Shown here in pieces: positions 20,745 to 31,956 of a stretch of 64,000 nt of DNA. Source of the DNA: Corinectria fuckeliana (taxonomy: Eukaryota; Ascomycota; Sordariomycetes; Hypocreales; Nectriaceae). The notes below the pieces were generated by a model. That model was given only the letters and a program-made list of their open reading frames with translations, did not search any database and was not told the origin of the DNA. The translations under genes were made by a program, and so were the position numbers. The stretch's first letter is position 1, and each line of letters opens with the position of its first letter. The stretch spans positions 372,001-436,000 of the forward strand of contig WPDH01000013.1 of NCBI GenBank assembly GCA_019137255.1. The letters run 5' to 3'.

Positions 20745-21230
20745 ATGGGACTATTACCTATCGCAGTTTTTATTAACAGCCGCGTCCAAGTCCCGATAAG
20801 GACGGATCACTCTGTCATCTGGGAAGACCTCTCCACTCAGAATACCCTTGTATTCGATAACGACAGCCTCAAGATCTGCGACTTTGCCAGCTTTGCTGTC
20901 GAGAATGTATATCCCCAATTCGTGATCCACACATACGGGCCGGGCTATTATCCTGCCTTGCCAGAGGACAAGGTACACACATTATCCATGATGCAACGGG
21001 AGTTGTATGCCCTCGGGTCAGCTATCTACGACATCACCAAGTGGAAATCCCCGTACGCAGAAATCAGTGGTGACATTTGGGATATTGTTAACAGCGGCAC
21101 GATGCCCGTCATAGCGGATAACAATGTTACTCGAGATATCATTACGCGATGCTGGAACTTTCAATACAACTCAGCAGGGGCCGTCGCAGATGACCTGGCT
21201 GCTGTCTTCGGGAGGCTAACGAAGAAATGA
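20745..21230 (+). pseudogene. protein-kinase C-lobe fragment, N-lobe missing
   Basis: A 161-codon reading frame (from ATG 20745; open from 20562) that matches only the second half of a protein kinase. The catalytic-loop equivalent reads VIWEDLSTQNTLVF: the HRD Asp and the loop Asn are kept, but His-Arg are replaced. DFG is DFA (LKICDFASF). Downstream elements are present: an activation-segment end (GPGYYPALPE), the ALGSAIYDITKWKSPY alpha-F/G region and a CWxF-like alpha-H/I end. There is no glycine loop, VAIK lysine or alpha-C helix upstream. So it is a truncated relic, or a short pseudokinase if transcribed. It sits between the racemase and GDH, with no CACGTG box. Confidence 0.68.
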
Positions 21231-22004
21231 GTCGGGTCACTTAGATATGACCACGACGTGAAGCGGACATGCGTCTCTCCCGACAGGCTCACCCGGCTGC
21301 TACTAGTAGGCGCCTTTGGCTGAGGGATGTTATTCTTAGTAGCAGCTACTGGTGGATCTGGAGTCTGCGTGCGCCTGGTTCTGGACGTCAGCAAGGTGAG
21401 CCTTGAAGTTGTCGAGAATCGCGAAAGCGAAAGCGACTGGTTCAACGATATGATGCAACTGAACCCACCGTAAAGGACCATTGATTTAAGCGCGACTTGG
21501 ATTTCTCAGTGTTGCGGCCTGCCCCTCGATAAAGCGCCTTTGCAATAGACCGACGATATACCAAAGAGCATACTTTGCTAAAACGTCACTGCTCCCCTCC
21601 CTGTCCGTCAAGTTGACTTTTAACATGTACGTTGTTCATTTTCGTACTACGTACCTAGATAAATAAGAGGCTAAATCGAAACCAACATAAAAACAACCCT
21701 TCAAGTCTATCGCGAAGCATCTGAGATAAAACACACAATTTCAAGGGGGATCCCTTCTTTGAAACCCCACCAACGCCCTACGCAGAATGCATCATTGCCC
21801 AGTTGAGAACGAGAAACAGAAGCTAGGCGGCAGCAGTAGTAGAACAAGTCACCCATCAAACCCAAACTTGGCTGTGAAAGGGGAGCAGGGGGGAAAAGGG
21901 AAAAGGAGGGATCAGAGCACCGGGCAGAGCCTCTCATTTTGAGGCCAGCTCCGGGGGGTATATGCCTGGGTTCCCTGCCATTCTTTTTTTTTTTTCCTTT
22001 TCCT
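21231..22004. other. spacer with 3' UTR of GDH
   Basis: 774 bp between converging ends. A run of T at about 21985-21996 lies close to the GDH stop. TACTACGTACCTAG at about 21645-21658 belongs to the dispersed motif family. No gene supported. Confidence 0.5.
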
Positions 22005-23718
22005 TCAGTTGTCCGCCCACCAGTCGCCCTGGTCGTGCATGGCCTGGGCGACCTTGATGAAGCCGGCAATGTTGCTGCCGGCGACCAAGCTGGGAAGCTC
22101 GCCCTCCTTGGCCTCGACGTACTTCTGGGCCGTGGTCAGGCCGGCAGTGAAGGCGTCCTTCATGATGCCCTTGAGGCGCTCGTCGACCTGCTCCGATGTC
22201 CACTGCAGGCGCTGGCTGTTCTGGGCCATCTCGAGACCCGACACGGCGACGCCGCCGCAGTTGGAGGCCTTGCCGGGGGCGTACCAGATGGACCCGGCGC
22301 CCTTCTCCTTGCGCTGGGCCTCGAAGACGTCGATGGCGTCCTGGGTGCAGCCCATGTTGGAACCCTCGGCGACGACGAAGGCGCCGGCGGCCACCAGGGC
22401 CTCGGCCTCCTCCTTGCTGACCTCGTTCTGGGTGGCCGAGGGCAGGGCGACGTCGACCTTGCCGACGTGGACCCAGGGGCGGGCGCCCTCGAGGTAGGTG
22501 AACTGGCCGTCGTGCTTGAACTCGGTCAGGGCCTTGCGGGCGATCTTCAGGGCGGCGATGGAGCTGATGTGCTCCGGGGTGAAGGAGGCCGAGTCGCCGG
22601 CCACGAGGGCGCCCTTGGAGTCGGACAGGGAGACGACGGTGCCGCCGAGCTCGATGACCTTGAGGGCGGCGTACTGGGCGACGTTTCCGGAGCCGGAGAT
22701 GGCGACGCGCTTGCCCGCGAAGGTGCCGCGGCCGGCGTGCTCGAGCATGTGGCCGACGTAGTAGACGAGGCCGTAGCCGGTAGCCTCGGGGCGGATCAGG
22801 GAACCGCCCCAGGTGAGGCCCTTTCCGGTGAGGACGCCCTCCCAGCGGTTGCGGATGGTGCGGTAGGCGCCGAAGAGGTAGCCGATCTCGCGGCCGCCGA
22901 CGCCGATGTCGCCGGCGGGGACGTCGGTCTCGGCGCCGATGTGGCGGGAGAGCTCCTTCATGAAGGCCTGGCAGAACCGGCGGATCTCGGCATCCGACTT
23001 GCCCTTGGGGTCGAAGTCGGCACCGCCCTTGCCACCGCCCATGTTCACTATTATAAAAGCATTTGTCAGCGATTGCTCCGAATGTTTTTGCTAGATCCGG
23101 ATACCCTAAAATACGGGGTGGTGACTTACAGCCAGTAAGGGCATTCTTAAAGGTCTGCTCGAAGCCGAGGAATTTGAGGCTGCAGACGCCACAGTCAGTA
23201 ACCAGACTAAACATGCGCGAGTGGATCGCTTGAGAGGCACACCAATCCGCCAGTGGACAGCAAAGATAGCAAGCAGACCGAGATCATCGGATGACGAAAG
23301 CTAGCCAGCCAGCCAGCCAGCCAGCCAGCCCACCTGCGAAATCTTGCCGGTGGAAATGGGACGGGCGACTTACATGGACAGGTTGACCGAGGGGTGGAAT
23401 CGAAGACCGCCCTTGTAGGGGCCGAGAGCAGAGTTGTACTGGACACGGAATCCACGGTTGACCTGGACGTTGCCCTTGTCGTCGCTCCAGGTGACGCGGA
23501 ACTGGATGACGCGCTCGGGGATGGCGGCGATGGCGAGGGCGGTGCGGTACTCGGGCTTCTCGGAGAAGAGCTTGGAGTTCTCGAGGGAGCTGGCGAGCTC
23601 TGGGGGAGAAGAGAGCGGTGTTAGTGTGCCGGGTAGATTACACGGGCCGATGCATATATATAAGAAGCGTACCGTTGTAAGCCTGCTCAAACTCGGGCTC
23701 GGCAGGGAGGTGAGACAT
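22005..23718 (-). CDS. GDH1: NADP-specific glutamate dehydrogenase
   Basis: Makes glutamate from 2-oxoglutarate and ammonium with NADPH, the main ammonium-assimilating step in moulds. Minus-strand exons 23718-23673, 23599-23374, 23179-23130 and 23047-22005. Introns are 23672-23600 (GTACGC..CCCAG), 23373-23180 (GTAAGT..CTGCAG, 194 nt) and 23129-23048 (GTAAGT..AATAG). The 454 residues equal the Neurospora am length. MSHLPAEPEFEQAYNE starts the protein; LNMGGGKGGADFDPKGK holds the catalytic lysine; GSGNVAQYAALK is the dinucleotide-binding glycine loop; the end is GDWWADN. Intron 2 carries seven AGCC units. A TATATAA element lies about 200 bp upstream on the coding strand. Confidence 0.97.
23303..23330. 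repeat. (AGCC)7 microsatellite in GDH intron 2
   Basis: Seven perfect tetranucleotide units within the 194-nt second intron of GDH1, which helps explain why that intron is the longest of the gene. Confidence 0.9.
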
Positions 23719-23842
23719 GGTGTTCAGCTGCATTGAACGTGGTACACAAAAGTTTTGCGAGTGCGTGTGATTCGTGATGCGTAGTAGATGTCGAGAGGTG
23801 GTGGGCAAAATTGTCGAATAGCCAGATTCGAGTGGGAGGACA

Positions 23843-23871
23843 GGATGGATGGATGGTTGATGGATGGATGG
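23843..23871. repeat. (GGAT)n imperfect microsatellite
   Basis: Repeated GGAT units with one interruption (GGTTGAT), in the GDH1 5' region about 125-155 bp upstream of the ATG. Confidence 0.8.
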
Positions 23872-23918
23872 GTAGGGATGGAGGCGAGAGGGGAGAGAGG
23901 GAGTGAAAAGCGAGAGGG

Positions 23919-23926
23919 TTTATATA
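23919..23926 (-). promoter_or_regulatory. TATA-like element upstream of GDH1
   Basis: TATATAAA on the minus strand about 200 bp upstream of the GDH1 ATG, in a purine/pyrimidine-skewed stretch. Strong TATA boxes are usual in highly expressed metabolic genes. No transcript evidence here. Confidence 0.45.
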
Positions 23927-26351
23927 AGTGAAAAGGGAAGGCAGGGACAGTGAGAGTGACAATGGCCGATGACAGATGGAAGCGGCATCTTCACCTCACA
24001 CCTCACACCTCACGCTTTCCGTGGTGCTGTGGCTTCATGCTTCGTGGGCTCAAGCTCCATGATCCCAAAACAAAGCCTCTCTCTCTCTCTCCACACCCAG
24101 TCCCGCAAACCCACAATCCACTCCAGCCGCCGCCGCCAGACATGAATCCATTAATCCCCTATCTCTCTCCGTCAACTCCCTCCCCTCTCGCGTGCCCACA
24201 CGCCCCCCCTCCTCTCTCCTCTCTCAGTTACCACACGCTGAATATCTCTCCGTGCCGCGTGGTGAAGCAGCCATCCATCCAAACAGCCCACTAGTCCCGT
24301 TAGTCGTGACATGAAAGCTTCAGTCAACGAAGGAAAAAAATAAATGGATTGTGCACCGCGGCCCGGCGTGTCCCCTCCGAGGACCGGGGGGGAAGGGGGA
24401 GGGACCGCAATGTGGTCCGTGGCCCGTGGTGCTGGATGCATGGCAGGTACGCTGCACGCACCAAATGGAAAGCAACTAACTCCCCACTAACCTACCTATA
24501 TCGGACCTTCCGTGCCCTGCCTGTGCCTTTTGCCTTGCCAAATCGAGGGCCTGTGCCTTCTTTTCCCAGGCTCCTCCACTCCTGCCAAAAGCCTGTAGTC
24601 CCGCAAGACGCCGCCTCCGCTGCCGCTCATCGCCGCTTCACGGCCTGTGCAGCGAAGCCGCTTTGCCCTGCATCCGCCGGGTGCAGTTGTAAACCCAAAA
24701 CAAAATCTCTTCCCCGGCCCAAACCTCCGAACCTCGCTCGGCTTCGCTCCATTGCCCTTATCCAGCCGCAGCATCAACCAGCCCTTTTACGTCCGTCCCC
24801 CGTCCATCTCTCTTTTTTTTTTCTCTCTCTCCGCAACGGCGATGATGTTGATTCCCCTTAGCCATAACCCTTCAGCTCGTCTCTTTCCTCCCACTCCCAC
24901 TCCCCCACCAACACATGCACCTACCCCGGGGCGCTGCGCGAGGGTGCCGTCCGGGAAACTTGACTGGGTGCCGTCTTATCTCTGTTCCCGTTCATCATTG
25001 CCATCGTTCATCACGGATCAGTCTAGCACAGCAGCATATGCAAGTAAGCGCCGCACTGGACATGGGCGCTGAGCTGAGCTGAGCCGGACGACAGACAGAC
25101 AATTGTTTGATGCGCGCCTCAGCTAACAAAACACCCCACATTCGTGGCATCCCACACTTGAGGCTAGAATCCCACCGGGTCATGTTCCGTACAACCAGCT
25201 TCACGCACACGCACACAAACATTCATACATACAACGTAGTACAGCAACGGCCCACGTAATACGCAGTTGTAGACGTCAAATCACATAACACAAAATAGCA
25301 TGGGGCGGATCCTCCCGGAACCCCGGGGGAACCCAGCACCATGGTCGATTCATCCATTCATCCATCCATATCCCCATATCCCCATTCCCCCAACCTCCAT
25401 GACCGCCCCTGGAATCCCCCCAATGTTTCCCACACACACTGCACACATGCACACGTTCACTCATTTATTCACGCACACGACCAAGAAGAAGGAGCATTTA
25501 ATCTAGGTCTACAAACCAAAAAAATCTCACCCAGAAACGGCAACCATGTCTCGGAAGCACCGAATCAGAGGCAAACCCGTAACGACGGATCCTAACCAAT
25601 CTGCGGACCACCTTTTAGACTGCCACTTCGCATAGCATCATCATCATCATCGACATAAGCCCTGCAGAGCGGAAATATGGGTTGCAAGGGACCCAGAGCC
25701 GCAAGCGCGCCACTCCTCGGACCTCTCAGGCCACAGGTCGTCCAGTACGTTATTCGTATTACACCGTCCGTTACCCCAAGAATCAAATTAGCCACTTGGG
25801 TTTGCCAGAGATGATGGCATCTGGAAGCCGCCCCCATATTTGGCCATGATCCATCCATCCTGCTACATATGTATCCCTACTAGCTCCCCCGATACTATCA
25901 AAGCCCTCGCATTGGCTGCCATGCCATGTCGTTTGAAGAATCAATTGCCATCGCTCTAGCGCTCCAGCCAATCGCTGTGCGTCCTCGGGCTTCCTGGCTG
26001 CCTAGAAGGGGAAAAGACAAGACTCTCTGTCTGTTTGTCCGTCTCACACGGCTACTTCGTCCGTCTCGTTGGCTCCCGGGTTCACGGCGCGGTAAAAATT
26101 AAAATAAAAGCATTACATTACAGTATTGGCTTTCGTACTTCATATCTAGGCCTACACCCCTCTCAACCACCCATCCGCTGAAACTCGTCCGTCCCATCGC
26201 GGAGAAGTCGTCCAGGACCGTCTCTCTTTTTTATTCTTCGTGTTCAACTGTCCCATCTCGAAGCAGGGGGTGGTGGACTGACGAGGGAAAGACACGGGGA
26301 ACTCCATGGTTTGCGATCCCTGATGAATCCGGGGCAAGACCCTCCCTTCCC

Positions 26352-26405
26352 TCCCTCTCCGTCTCTCTCTCTCTCTTCTTCTTCCTCTTTTCTCTCTTCT
26401 TCTCG
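26352..26405. repeat. pyrimidine microsatellite (CT)n/(CTT)n
   Basis: Almost pure C/T run with alternating CT and CTT units on the plus strand. Low-complexity, non-coding. Confidence 0.7.
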
Positions 26406-27607
26406 CGGCTCGGTGCTGCTCTCGCCGAGACTAAACCGGTGTCTAGCCCCGGGCATGTAACTCCACGGACGGGCGAGCTCCTATACCGGGCATCCATCAC
26501 GGATAACGATCGTCACCAGCACTACTTATCAATCAGTGGCATTCGGCAGGTCTGTTTGTAGGTATAGTATCCGTTCGCCTTCCATGTAGATACACTAATT
26601 ACCTTACAAATACCTCTACTATAAGCCGGACTCTCTCTCGCTCTCTCTGCCTGATTAACCCACCGTCGGATAAATCTCCCATCTTCGGTCACTACCCTAA
26701 CCCCCAACATCCACTCGTCGGCAAAATCGTCTGAATCACCTCCGAATAGGTCCAGCCCCGCGAATGTCCCGCATCTCATCAATCCCAATCCCAACCCAAA
26801 CCCCGGCATCGCTCTTCGTTTACCCTAACCCCTGATTCCGACTATTCCCGCTCATCCTCTCTCCTCCCAACTCCGTTCTGTCTTCACCATGAATCTCCCC
26901 CCACTTTCCCCTGCCTCACCGTCGGTCTGCTCATCATCTGTCCATTGTCCGCCCACTCTCGTTCCAACCCCGCCACATGTCAAGCCCTCCAGACCGGGCC
27001 TCGACCGTCTAACTGAGCACCGTTCAGTCCAAACTCGCATTGCATCATGCCACTTGATCAATCTACTTACCGTTTTCTTTACCCCAATATGGGGAGGGGC
27101 CCTTTCCAAGTCTACGTGGTAGCCAAATCAATCATCAACACAGCATCTACGCCACTCACTTTGCAGAAGTTCCGTACTTTCACATGCTCAGCTCTACCGT
27201 TCTTCCATTTGTTCTATTCCATACATCCAAATTCCTACTGGCTCAACATCAAACTTATACGTAAAATATAAAGACAAACCATCTGCCATGACGTCGGGCC
27301 CTGCATCTGTCGCCTCCACCCGAAGCTCCCTGGCAGCGGAACCCTTGCTTAGAAACACTTGAACCCCGCAGGGAAGCCTTACGTACATTCGACGACATCG
27401 AAATCCCATGCCCTCCCACTGCCAATACCAGTGCTTTGCGCCTGCCATATGCCTGCGATATGCTTGAGAAATTTGTAGCAGTCTCATACCTAAGTACTTG
27501 TGTCCTGTCCCGACCTCTTGTCTCTTTCTCATTTCGAATCCCCGGCTCTCCGCCTGCCTTGCTCGCTTCACCTTGCCCTCCTCAAAATGATGCTGTCAAG
27601 AATCATC

Positions 27608-30600
27608 TCACCACATAGCCGCCTGGTCCGCGTCGAACCGCGTCAGTTCCTTTCCCGCGTCCTCCAGATCTTTCTTGGCCTTCATTCGCATGTAAAAGAT
27701 CGGGCAGTCCTTGCTGCTGCATATCACCTCGCAGTGCATGCTCCCTTGGCATCGTTGGCACTGGGTCCAGAGTCGCCCGAACCGCACCTCCAGGTCCGAC
27801 ACGCGATCAAGCGTTCTCTTGTACAGCTCCCCAACACGCGGCGCGCAGTCGGTGCACACCGCCCCCTCCTTCTCCTCCTTACCCGCCAATGGCTTCTTGC
27901 ACCCCATGCACGTCTGCGTCTTCTTGGCGAACTTCATCAGGCCCCCCACCGTGGGAGCCGCAACCGAAATCGTCCGCGTGTGGTCCCCTGTCAGTAGCGA
28001 CCGTGCCTTGGTCTCCCCGAGAATCGGCTCGAAAATGCGCCCCAGTGGCTTGGCTAGCTGGTTGTCCAGATAGTAGCGCGTGTCGATGGGCACGTTGTTC
28101 TCGAGCACGTAGATGGGATCCTCCGACTTCTGATAGTTCTTGGCCCCCGCCGCTCCTCGGATCATGACGTAGGCCACTCGGTCACCGAGTCCCGGCGCCG
28201 AACCCGCATCGCGCTTCCTCATCCGCTGGGCCAGCTCAACGTGGGCTTGCTTTGCGGCATAATCATCCTTTGTGAGCGCTTTCGTGATGACCAATTTCGA
28301 CATGTCGACTTTGTTCTGCAGTAGATCTGCAATCGTCTCCTTGACATAGCTGGTTGGTCGCCGTTAGCATCAAAACACCATCTCGGACCGTCATCGGAAC
28401 TTACTCTTGCGCGCCTTGCACGTCTTGCTCTATCAAGATCATACGCAACACCTTCTCAATCACTGTTTGCACAAGCAGGCAATTGTCTCGCCGCACCGTC
28501 TCGATACCCTTCGTGTCCATTTTGTCGTACTTCTCCGGCTTCGTCCAGTAGAGTCCCGCATATCGCTTCTTGTTGATGAGCAGGTACGGGAAATACACCT
28601 TCTCGAACTCGAGCTTGATGGGTTTGATGAACTTGTCCGAAACAAATTTCGATGCTTCTTCGCCCAGCCTCATCGCTTCTTTGAGGTCCTTCGTGCCAAA
28701 CTTGATCATGACCGAATCAGTGTCACCATAGATGACTTGAGCGTCGTGTGAGTATCCGTTGGCGATGTTGTATCGCTTTTCCACCTCTTCCTTGGTCCTC
28801 TCAATCATCTGTCGTCCGAAACTCGTCGTACTGCTAGCGATCGCGAGACAGGGAAGTTTGCCAGTAGTGGCACCCGTCAAACCGTACACACTGTTGGCGC
28901 TGATCTTCAAAGCCAGCTGACGACCGTTCAACACGGCCTTTTTGAACGGATCCGTCTCGATAGCCAGCTCGCGCTTGGCCTGCTTTCGCGCAGAGAGCAG
29001 CTCCTCCAGGATCTGTGCCAGTAGTCCCTTCCTTTGCTTAGTAGTTACAAAAGCATCGCCGTTTGGGGTAACGATATAGTCCTCGTCTTTCTTGAGACCA
29101 AGCGTCTCGATATCCTTCTTGTTCTTCAGAAGCGTGGTGTAGCAGAGGTTGTGTGCCTGCATGATACTGGGATACAGGGATGCAAAATCAAGCGTGGCAA
29201 TGGGAACATCGTAGTACCCTCGTGTGGGCTCGATGACCGTAGCTCCTTCGTATTGTTCATCCGACGCTTCGGATTTCAGGTTGGGAATGACGAGCTTCTG
29301 CTCCAGGGCTTTTCTGAACAGCTGACTGATGAACTTGATCTGCTGGCCTCGCGACAGCAGGAAGTTGAACGGCACACCCGTAACTCTCGCCATCTCAGTG
29401 TAATTTTCCACACACGAAAGCTTTTCCATGAGTCTCTGCGGGAGGTACGCGTCCTTCAAACAGTACAAAGCCAGGCGTCGTCGTGACTCCGGCGTACCAT
29501 TGAAGAGTTCCGTAATCATGGTATAATGAACATCCTCCTTCTGTTCGCCCAGGAAGTGAGCCGACACAGAATTGAGTGTATAACTGCGGAGATGGTGATC
29601 ACGCTGAATCAGCTGCAGAAGATCTAGCTGCAGGCGGCCATCGATATTCGTAGACTTGGTGTCTCGGTTGCCCATTTGTTTGCTTGATAAGTTGATATCC
29701 TTCGCCCTGGAGGCAACACTGGGAAGGCGAGACCAATAGTCGAAGCCAGTGACCTTGAGATGCCTTGCTCGATCCAGCAAGTAGGGAAAATCAAAATTGG
29801 CAATGTTGTAACCCGTGATGATATCGGGGTCAACCTCAACCAGGAAGTCCTTCCACTTTTTCAGCATCTCCTCCTCCTTTTGGAAGGAGATGATCTGCGT
29901 TGCTACAATAGAGCTGGTTTCCTGGAGGCAGAAGACGTTTCGAATAAATGGCTTTTTGTCTCCATATTTGGTGACGACGTTGGCGATTTGGATAACAGAG
30001 TCCTGGTTCGCTTCCGGGAAGATTCCTTTCCTGCCGGCACACTCGATATCGAAGGACAGTGTTCGAAGGGGAGCCATCTTGGACCACTCTCCGACGGGTT
30101 TGTGTGCGATGAGGTCGCGATAGCTCACTTGGGCCTCGATCTGGCAGTTCGACTGTCGATGGTGCTCGGGGACTAGCTTGAAGGTCTTGGCCGGTGCTTC
30201 AACCCAGGACATGCCATAGACCTGCAAAATCATGAGCTATTGTTCAAGCAGAATCAGGTGGAGAGCCTACCTTGCAATCGACCATGAACCGTAGCACGTA
30301 TTGGATGTTGTCGTAGGTCTGGATTTCCTGTCCTCCCGTCTTCCACATGCCCTTCCAATTTGCGTACCCGCTTTGAATCGTCGATCTTACTTTGTGGATG
30401 AACTTGGGGTCGGTGATGGTGACTTTGAGAAACGGCTTAGCCACGTTGCCCTGGAAGCCATAAATGTCCTCCCTCATTGCCAACGCCACCAAGTGGATGG
30501 CCGGTTGGTGCTGGGCAACCTGTGTCTCGAGATATGCCTTGAATGCAGCACAATCTTTGGGCTGGAAACCAATCGGAGCAGGGACGTATAGGTAGTGCTT

Positions 30601-31029
30601 GAAGTCCGTGACATGCAGCATGACCGAGTTTCCCGCATCGTTGACACCGAAGAGTTTGACGGTGGCCCTGCCACCGTCAAAAGTACCCTCCTCGGCCGAG
30701 ATGGACTGAAAGCATAGGCTATCGCGCTCAGGGACGAAGTCGACAACGGGCGGCCGTGCCCAGGCCTGATCTTTCTCTGTGTTGTTCTGCTTCAGGTTGG
30801 AGATGTCCTGGCTCAGTTTCTCGAGGACCTCCAGCTCAAAGGTGCTCTTGGGCTGGCTAGAGGCGAGCTTGGATCGGGGATCATTCTGGGAGCTGGTGAA
30901 TCGGCGGGCCGGTGATGAGGAGAAGGACTCGACCTTGCGCTTCTTGGTCGAGCCGGGCGTCGAGGAGAGGTTCTGGCGGGTGAGGGACTCGCCCAGCACC
31001 CGCTTCTGGGGGAGGATGACGCTTGCCAT
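27608..31029 (-). CDS. POL3: DNA polymerase delta catalytic subunit
   Basis: Replicative B-family polymerase with proofreading, mainly for the lagging strand. Minus-strand exons 31029-30271, 30221-28405 and 28349-27608; introns 30270-30222 (49 nt, GTAGGC..TTGCAG) and 28404-28350 (55 nt, GTAAGT..ACCAG); 1105 residues. An N-terminal basic stretch (STKKRKVES) looks like a nuclear signal. Exo I is LSFDIECAG near residue 311. Polymerase motif A is DFASLYPSIMQAHNLCY, motif B ALKISANSVYGLTGA and motif C YGDTDSVM. The C-terminus has CysA (CMGC..CTDC) and CysB (CQRC..CSSKDC), the latter the [4Fe-4S] and subunit-binding site. All catalytic acids are intact. A CACGTG box lies 270 bp upstream. Confidence 0.97.
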
Positions 31030-31297
31030 GGCGTAGATGGCTTACGCTGTGAATCGGAGGATAGAGGAGAGGAGAAAGGGTAACAGTGGTGAGAATAATT
31101 AGAGCTGGACCGTCATGAAGGAAGGGTTGAAAAGGAGACGGATTGTTGTTTGTTGACTTTGACTTTGGCTCTGGGGCAATTCTGCACAAGATCCTGGAAA
31201 GGATGAAATGTACCACACGACTTTAATTGATCCGCACCGCGTAAACGCGACTTCCTCGACCGTGACGTGACTGCCCCACCTGGTCGTTAATCGCTGA

Positions 31298-31303
31298 CAC
31301 GTG
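31298..31303. promoter_or_regulatory. CACGTG box upstream of POL3
   Basis: E-box core in GACACGTGAG, about 270 bp upstream of the POL3 ATG. TGACGTGA occurs 35 bp closer to the gene. Confidence 0.4.
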
Positions 31304-31557
31304 AGTTGGCGCGACTAATCTTGCCTGAGGCAGCAACGGCGATTAGCCCCCACCACTAAAGGAAGCAAGCACTTAATTAAACGTTCATTCTGAGGCACAA
31401 TCAGCATCGCCAAGATCATGTGAGAAATATTGGACTCTGTAAGTTTTAAACGTTCTCTAAGCTACTCAATTATCCGGGCTCTTCTTGAGCCCAGCGCTAC
31501 AGCAGCGGCTGATACAAAGCCAAGCGCTTTCAGAGAAAGAAAGAGACAGGATGCTTG

Positions 31558-31956
31558 TCAAAAGAGTTCGATTCGAGTAAGTCGAGTGCCATGCCAGAAG
31601 CTGTCATCATATGGGTACCGCCACGCCTCGTTCTTGCTCTGGGTGCTCTTAAATTCAGGACCAGAATAATAACGAAGGGTAATTCGTAAATCGCCTCCCT
31701 TGGGGGCGGCCTTGGACTCGTCGGGGGTGCTGTTCCAGTCCATGCTGAACCGAGCATTCTGGATGTCGTACACGACGCTATCGATTCTGGCGCTTACGGC
31801 AATCTTCGCAGCTAAGCACGACGTTTCAGATGGTATAAAGCCGTATAAGAGGAGAGCGCGTAAGATTTTGTGATCCTGGCGCTTAACCACGTCGCTAATA
31901 GCATCCATATGAATGACCTTCTCATCGTGAGAAACGGGCTGAGGGACGGGACCCAT
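31558..31956 (-). CDS. hypothetical protein, 132 residues
   Basis: Unrecognised. A single open frame from ATG 31956 (MGPVPQPVSHDEKVIHMDAI) to TGA at 31558. Composition looks like a soluble globular protein: an N-terminal helix (ISDVVKRQDHKILRALLLYG), a second half rich in aromatic and basic residues (LRITLRYYSGPEF, WRYPYDDSFWHG), and no membrane segment or signal peptide. It stands alone between POL3 and a gene-free spacer. It could be a lineage-specific gene or chance; the amino-acid composition favours coding, but I have no family. Confidence 0.35.
   Translation of the reverse strand: MGPVPQPVSHDEKVIHMDAISDVVKRQDHKILRALLLYGFIPSETSCLAAKIAVSARIDSVVYDIQNARFSMDWNSTPDESKAAPKGGDLRITLRYYSGPEFKSTQSKNEAWRYPYDDSFWHGTRLTRIELF

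Larger units (their letters stand above)
23719..27607. other. gene-free region of 3.9 kb upstream of GDH1
   Basis: Lies between the GDH1 start (-) and the POL3 stop (-). I see only short frames with low-complexity translations. The plus strand is pyrimidine-rich over long stretches, with (CT)n at 24077-24091 and 26352-26400, CATCC/CATT runs near 25350-25380, and C-rich tracts. It may hold the long promoter and leader of GDH1 and the 3' UTR of POL3, or an unrecognised non-coding transcript. No RNA gene recognised. Confidence 0.5.

Noticed and set aside
21939..23138. 399-codon plus-strand frame opposite GDH1
   Set aside because: Antisense of a highly biased coding sequence; Gly/Ala/Val/Leu-rich with no family resemblance.
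24000..27600. transposon remnant in the block upstream of GDH1
   Set aside because: No terminal repeats, target-site duplication or transposase-like frame seen; the sequence is low-complexity rather than element-like.
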